64,000 nucleotides of DNA from Protonemura montana (Eukaryota > Arthropoda > Insecta > Plecoptera > Nemouridae): contig OX387603.1 in the NCBI GenBank assembly GCA_947568835.1, positions 5,988,701 through 6,052,700 of the forward strand, read 5' to 3'. A model generated the notes under the pieces. That model was not told where the DNA came from, made no database searches, and worked only from the letters and a program-made list of their open reading frames with translations. A program made the position numbers and the translations under genes. Shown here piece after piece: positions 59,201 to 64,000 of this stretch. Every line of letters starts with the position of its first letter. Within the stretch, counting starts at the first letter, position 1.

Positions 59201-61170
59201 TAATATGTTTGGTTCGTGAGTGCACATTGACAGTGGATTTTTATAGTTTACTCTCGCAAACCGACGCCACACATGGATTACATTACACAAACTGTAAGTT
59301 GCTTTCGAATTCCTATCCTATGACGGCAAATAACTCTGCGAAAACTGCTCCTAATCCGCTCAAAGTGTCAAAACGCACACCGTGCTTTCGAAGCAGCGTT
59401 TCACCAGTGTTAGTCACCCTTTTCTCAGATTTTACCAATCAACCCTTGGCTCGCACCTTGTGAAACGCCGTCGACAGGTCGGCGAGAAAGCCATTGTGAT
59501 GGCTAGAGATTGTTTTAGCAGGAGTTGTCAACGACAAATCCGGGAATCGGGAAGTTATTCGGCTCAGACACCTGTCCTCAGGCGGTATCTAGTCTTTACG
59601 TGTACTGGCAGGTTATTGGAAAAATGGGAACCCGCCACTGGTCAAGTAGTCTGCAGGTAGCAAATTGAATCGAGTGTCAACTTAAACGAAAGAAAAATAA
59701 CAATACATCTCAAATTCAGCTGTGCATTTAGCACTAGTTCTTTTTCAATCCACGCAGGTGATCAAATCGGCAAAGGGAGACAATAACATGCAGACCATGC
59801 AGTTTCTTCACGTGTAGTGTAGGTCATGCATTGAATTCAACGAGCTATATTGAATTGAAGTACGTGACCGATTATTGCTGAAACTAGAATAAACCTAGGT
59901 TCTAGGTACTTTAAGAACAGATTGCTCCGTCAAACAGCCAGAAGGGTTGTTAGCTGTTTGGTATTCATGCCCGAACATGTATGACCCGAAGCGGAAAATT
60001 TTAGGGGTGCCAGATATTGGGGTAGATAACAACTTCGTCGGATTAGGAAAAGCCTATTGGCAGGAGTTATTATCCAGGATCAGGATAATTCCATACATAT
60101 TTTGTTTCAGTTGTATAGCCTGTAAAAATTGGCTACCAAACATGGTGCATTACCGCGTAACTTAGGGTTGGCAATTGAAACCTAGTTTAGACAATTACTG
60201 AAGATTTTACAAGCCAGCTAAGTGTCGAGTCGGTTCAATATTGAACAGGCCATCTTTTCGGAGGGTGTGAATAGACAGTACTTCCTCGCAAAATTCTGGA
60301 GTAATACTTTATCGCTGTCTTTCTAAGACCAGGAACTAGGAACCAAACCAGGGGGTCAAGAGTGCATGCACTGCTTTCAATAATGACGTATACATAATAA
60401 TTGTATACTAGTTGTAATTGCAACGCAAGAACCTTTGACCACCTCCTTGACCCTTACTTGTACCTACCTTCCTTCATGTGTGTTCGCACTGAAACAATTA
60501 TTGTTTTCTTCAAAATTGCCCGGTCATTTTCCATCATCCCTAACGGAGTTTAAACTTTAAAAGGCTTCCTATGTTCGTGTGGAATAGGGGACAGGGTTCG
60601 ATCCCTCACACATGTCTCTGACATACGACACCCCAAACAAAGCGGGATGGCCCGTTGAACCCTTGTGTGCAGAAGCCCCGTGGATTCGCGCCGGTTGTTT
60701 GCGTACACTTCATTTAAGATTGAGAAGCAAACAGTAACATGGGTTGATACAGATTCCCAGGTTTTTCCTGGTTCATACTGTAAGTAATTTTGATTTTCGA
60801 AAAGTAATTGATATCTCACACGTGTAGGTACACATATTTACAAGCTACTTTGCCCTCTCAAAGAATTTGATCCAAACGTGAACTCGAAACCCGTAGAAGT
60901 TTCCTATTTATAATAATGAAATGTCCTGTCATTGCGATCACTGGTTATGTTAACAAGAGTCACAATATTTCAAAACTTTGCAGAAAATATTCATGGCATT
61001 TGGTCTTTCTTATCCAGCTATGGAAATGGTTTGCCCGACCTTGACGGAAGGCTTTAAAGTTTTAAACCATGTTGAAGTGCTTGTTCAAAGCTCGGGTTGT
61101 CAACATCTCCCAACTCACAGCCCGTTTGTCTACGGTTGAAGAGGTTCTGAAATATTTGGTTTTGCAGTGA
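56205..61170. other. 3' flank of ELOVL gene B
   Basis: It carries the 3' UTR of undefined length, the SINE tail fragment at 57634 and AT-rich sequence. The first AATAAA after the stop is at 58023-58028. Confidence 0.45.
57634..57682 (-). mobile_element. 5S rRNA-derived SINE, tail fragment
   Basis: Only the tail is left: cagcggccctgtggcactga followed by tctaaatgtgtcgac, matching the minus-strand tail of copies 1 and 5. Confidence 0.6.
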
Positions 61171-61560
61171 TGGAAACACCGGTTTTTACTGAACTGGACC
61201 AGGCATTGGATGGGTGACCAGCAAACATATGGCCAGTTCTGTCTGGGCATTGGGGATGCAGTTAGTACAGCTTCATTCACTTTGCTTATCAACCTCTCGA
61301 CAGCATGGATTTGTGGAAGAATCCTGTCATTCGACTTGTACCTTTGCTTGTACTATCCTTCGGGAGAAACTTTCAGCCGGTGGTCCTATTGGTGCTCATC
61401 GTCAGGAGCAGGCTAGGAACCGGCACCGGGTTGAACCTCCTTCCTTCCAGACAGGAGCTAGGTTCATCATCACCCACTCATACACCGACGCCATTAGACC
61501 AGTGCCCGTTGTCGAAAAAGTGCGTCGTTAATCACAATTGACAACAAATCAATCAATCAT
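61171..61560 (+). mobile_element. 5S rRNA-derived SINE, copy 6
   Basis: The head has lost about 20 bases between accggtt and the C box (ggcattggatgggtgaccag). The body and tail (cgacgccattagaccagtgc, gtgcgtcgttaatcac) are good, ending in aatcaatcaatc. Confidence 0.85.
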
Positions 61561-63673
61561 GTCTTTTGAATTGATGAACTCAACCAGAAAATTAGATAAT
61601 CTAAACGGAATAAATTGTGAAATACATAAGAGTTGCAGGTTCAGCATTTTCGAGAAATGTAGGCTCGTTTCATCTGGTACAGATGTCATAAATCGACTTA
61701 GGGGTTCAGGTTGGATTCGATGCTCTCTTACGAAAAACAGTATGGTGTAAAAACCCTCTGACTCACTTCTCACGGCAAAAAATGGGTCTAGAGATATTTG
61801 ACGTAGTAGGTATCTTTTCTCACATCATGGACAGTAGAGTAGCCAAACGACTAACCGGCTTCCAACCCCTGCGCTCTGATGTCAAGGCAAGTGTCGAACA
61901 TGCATGGGTTGAGTTCTATGCGCTCGGCACGATGCACGTGAACTGCACACTGGATCGATATGGCCACCCCTGTTGTCCGACGATGGGGACGGGGTGGGGG
62001 GTGATGAGAATGACGTCATCGGGGTAGGGAAAGTTCGACAGACGAGTCTAGCCGGTGCCGGGTGTTTTTTTTGTGAGGGTGATGCTGGCGGGGAGGGGGG
62101 GGGGGGGGGGGGGCTACGGCCTATACTTTCCCGACCGCGAGAGAGTGTATTTTCCAGCCGCAACATGTACCACCGAATTTAAGTGTGAGACAACAGCAAT
62201 TTTGTTACAGTTAGACGAAAAACGAGAGTTACGAAAGTGTAGGTTTTTGAAGAGATACCACAAATCCAGTCTGTTGATGATAAATTACTTGTGGTTATGG
62301 AGAATCATCATGGATATTTTTTAAGAGTTGGGAACTTATGAGAGTTATTCATTGATTAAAATATCCAGCAGAGTTCGAATACTCGATTTTTTTCTTGATA
62401 TGAATGTCAAACATGGTATTCATACTACATGGCTGGACCCTAAGTGTGTGCTGGGTGAAAAAATAACCATAAAATCAAACACAGCGAGGTCCGTAGTCAT
62501 AATAGTCACAAAAATAGAGTACATTTTCTCTAAGCCCAGTCTCTTTTAGCCCACTTACCACCCTTCGGCCCCTGTGCCATTCTAAATAGGTGGCGTCCCA
62601 ATAAATCTCAAAAGGACGACAGATTGGCAGATTGGGTTTGTAAGTATAATAGGTATTTAAGAGGCAAAGAATGAGTTAGGGTATAACCAAAGGAACAAAT
62701 ATAAATCTAAATTCTGGTGACAAAGCAGTGAATTCTACAAACACCGAGCTGTCAAAACAGAGTTTTTTCACTCCTCGAATAGTTCCACCACTGCATCCTG
62801 ATTCCTGTCCACGAACACAATTGCCCAACGCACTGCTAAGTACGAAATGAACAGGAATCGCGGCAATCACAGCAACTTGATCTACTACCCAACATGCTGC
62901 GAGCTAGCGTCACGCAATGCGTGCGTTAAATGTTCTTGAAGGCAGGGTTGGAACCCGGGCTTTCCCACGCTCTCTAGACTTGCCGACTCCTAGCAAAGAA
63001 CAATTCTGCCGAACTTCATTCCAACTACTCGGGACAGCTGCAAAGTACTCGGCCAATAGCTCGCCGTTTCGTAGACCGATTCGATGTCTTAAAAGACCGT
63101 CTACAATTAAAAAAATAAATTGTGGGTACCAAACCGCACCTAATTGAAAACGCTTTATATACTCATCTCTTTTACGATTTTTGTATCACGTTTCTGTAGT
63201 TTGCGTTTTCAACAACTTTTTGTCATCTTCCAAATTACTTTTGGAAACGGAGTCCCGTTTTAAAGAAAAACTTGAGCATTCTAAAATGATTGAGCGTTTA
63301 TTAAAGTATATACCTACAGGGAGTTATGCCGCTCATTATCGCTTCCTGCACGGACCAAGTGGTAGGCAAAAGATACACGTCTCCGGGTTGCACGGTTTGC
63401 AAATGGACAAGGTTCGAGCCCAGGCTGGGTCTCGGCCACGGGCTCTCCGTGTATTTTGTAGTCAGGGGGGTGGGGGCAACTTGGATCACACAATTGTTGG
63501 CACGAATGCCGGCTTGGCTTCCGAAGACCACGCTACTCTTATCGGTCTGCTGAAATGTAATACAGCAAGCGAGGCGTCGCGTGTCTGCCGCTTGCAATAA
63601 TTAGCAACACGCCGAATAGGCGAATTCTTGAAGTAGGCTTTCCACCCTTTCCTGGGGTCCCGGCAAGGTAGGT
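61561..63673. other. Right flank, nothing recognised beyond the G-rich tract
   Basis: A stretch at 63330-63600 is GC-richer and includes ggttcgagccc, which fits a Pol III B box. No A box or tRNA cloverleaf could be built, so it is left uncalled; it could be part of a tRNA-derived SINE. Confidence 0.35.
61983..62113 (+). repeat. G-rich tract ending in a run of 19 G
   Basis: The stretch 61983-62000 has ggggacggggtggggggtg, and 62095-62113 is an unbroken run of 19 G. The plus strand could form G-quadruplexes. Open frames here are Gly-rich artefacts. Confidence 0.9.
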
Positions 63674-63995
63674 AGCCGTCGCCTCTGTACTGGACATTCC
63701 GTGACAGGGTGCTTGTTTCACTCCCTGCAAAGGAGTGGGGTCTCGAAGTCGCTTCTGTGCTGGACATTCCATGACAGGGTGCTTGTTTCACTCCACGCAA
63801 AGGAGCGGACACTCGCCGTCGCCTCTGTGCTGGACATTCCGTGACAGGGTGCTTGTTTCGCTCCACGCAAAACAGCGGACACTCGCCGTCGCCTCTGTGC
63901 TGGACATTCCGTGACAGGGTGCTTGTTTCGCTCTCTTCAAAGGAGCGGACACTCGCCTTCACCACTCCGTTGAACAATTCGTGACAGACAGTGCG
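63674..63995 (-). repeat. 70-bp satellite array 9 (about 4.6 copies, reaching the right edge)
   Basis: Standard units with a diverged edge unit at each side (ctccctgcaaaggagtggg at left, ttcaccactccgttgaacaa at right). Homology continues to about 63995 and may go on past the window. Confidence 0.9.
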
Positions 63996-64000
63996 CCCCG

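Noticed and set aside
60590-60612. B-box-like sequence ggttcgatccc suggesting a tRNA gene
   Set aside because: No T-arm of normal geometry, A box or acceptor stem could be formed around it.
63405-63425. B-box-like ggttcgagccc as a tRNA or tRNA-SINE
   Set aside because: No A box at the right distance and no cloverleaf; left only as a note on the right flank.

Overview
This is AT-rich animal nuclear DNA with GT-AG introns, coding exons richer in G+C than their surroundings, and a heavy load of short dispersed repeats. The best-supported genes are two fatty-acid elongase (ELOVL) genes of arthropod type. The organism is therefore probably an arthropod; I cannot name the group. No prokaryotic features were seen.

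Genes. A first ELOVL gene lies on the minus strand at the left (coding exons 3660-3579 and 2888-2701) and runs off the left edge. A second, complete ELOVL gene lies on the plus strand (six coding exons, 47165-56204, 267 aa). The two are divergent, about 43.5 kb apart, and share their first two coding-exon boundaries and phases, so they are paralogues. Between them on the minus strand are four well-spliced exons (8314-7022) of a DUF4806-type protein whose 5' end I could not find. Three further exon-like stretches (8430-8545, 18876-19160, 31288-31497) are only weak candidates.

Repeats fill most of the rest. (1) A 70-bp satellite occurs as nine short arrays (about 1.5 to 10.6 copies) on both strands from 11.2 kb to the right edge, one of them inside ELOVL intron 2. 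(2) A SINE family of about 400 bp has a head derived from 5S rRNA. It has six recognisable copies, one tail fragment and one isolated 5S-like head. (3) Palindromic elements: a hairpin with 107-bp arms at 12.1-12.4 kb carrying a motif like a degenerate hammerhead-ribozyme core, a decayed relative at 20.3-20.66 kb, and a foldback element at 6.4-6.8 kb. (4) Several small dispersed families, minisatellites and simple repeats.

Function. The only pathway visible is very-long-chain fatty-acid elongation in the ER. The repeats form the unusual part of the window, above all the 70-bp satellite scattered at nine loci and the 5S-derived SINEs. All homology statements come from reading the sequence by eye; no search was run.
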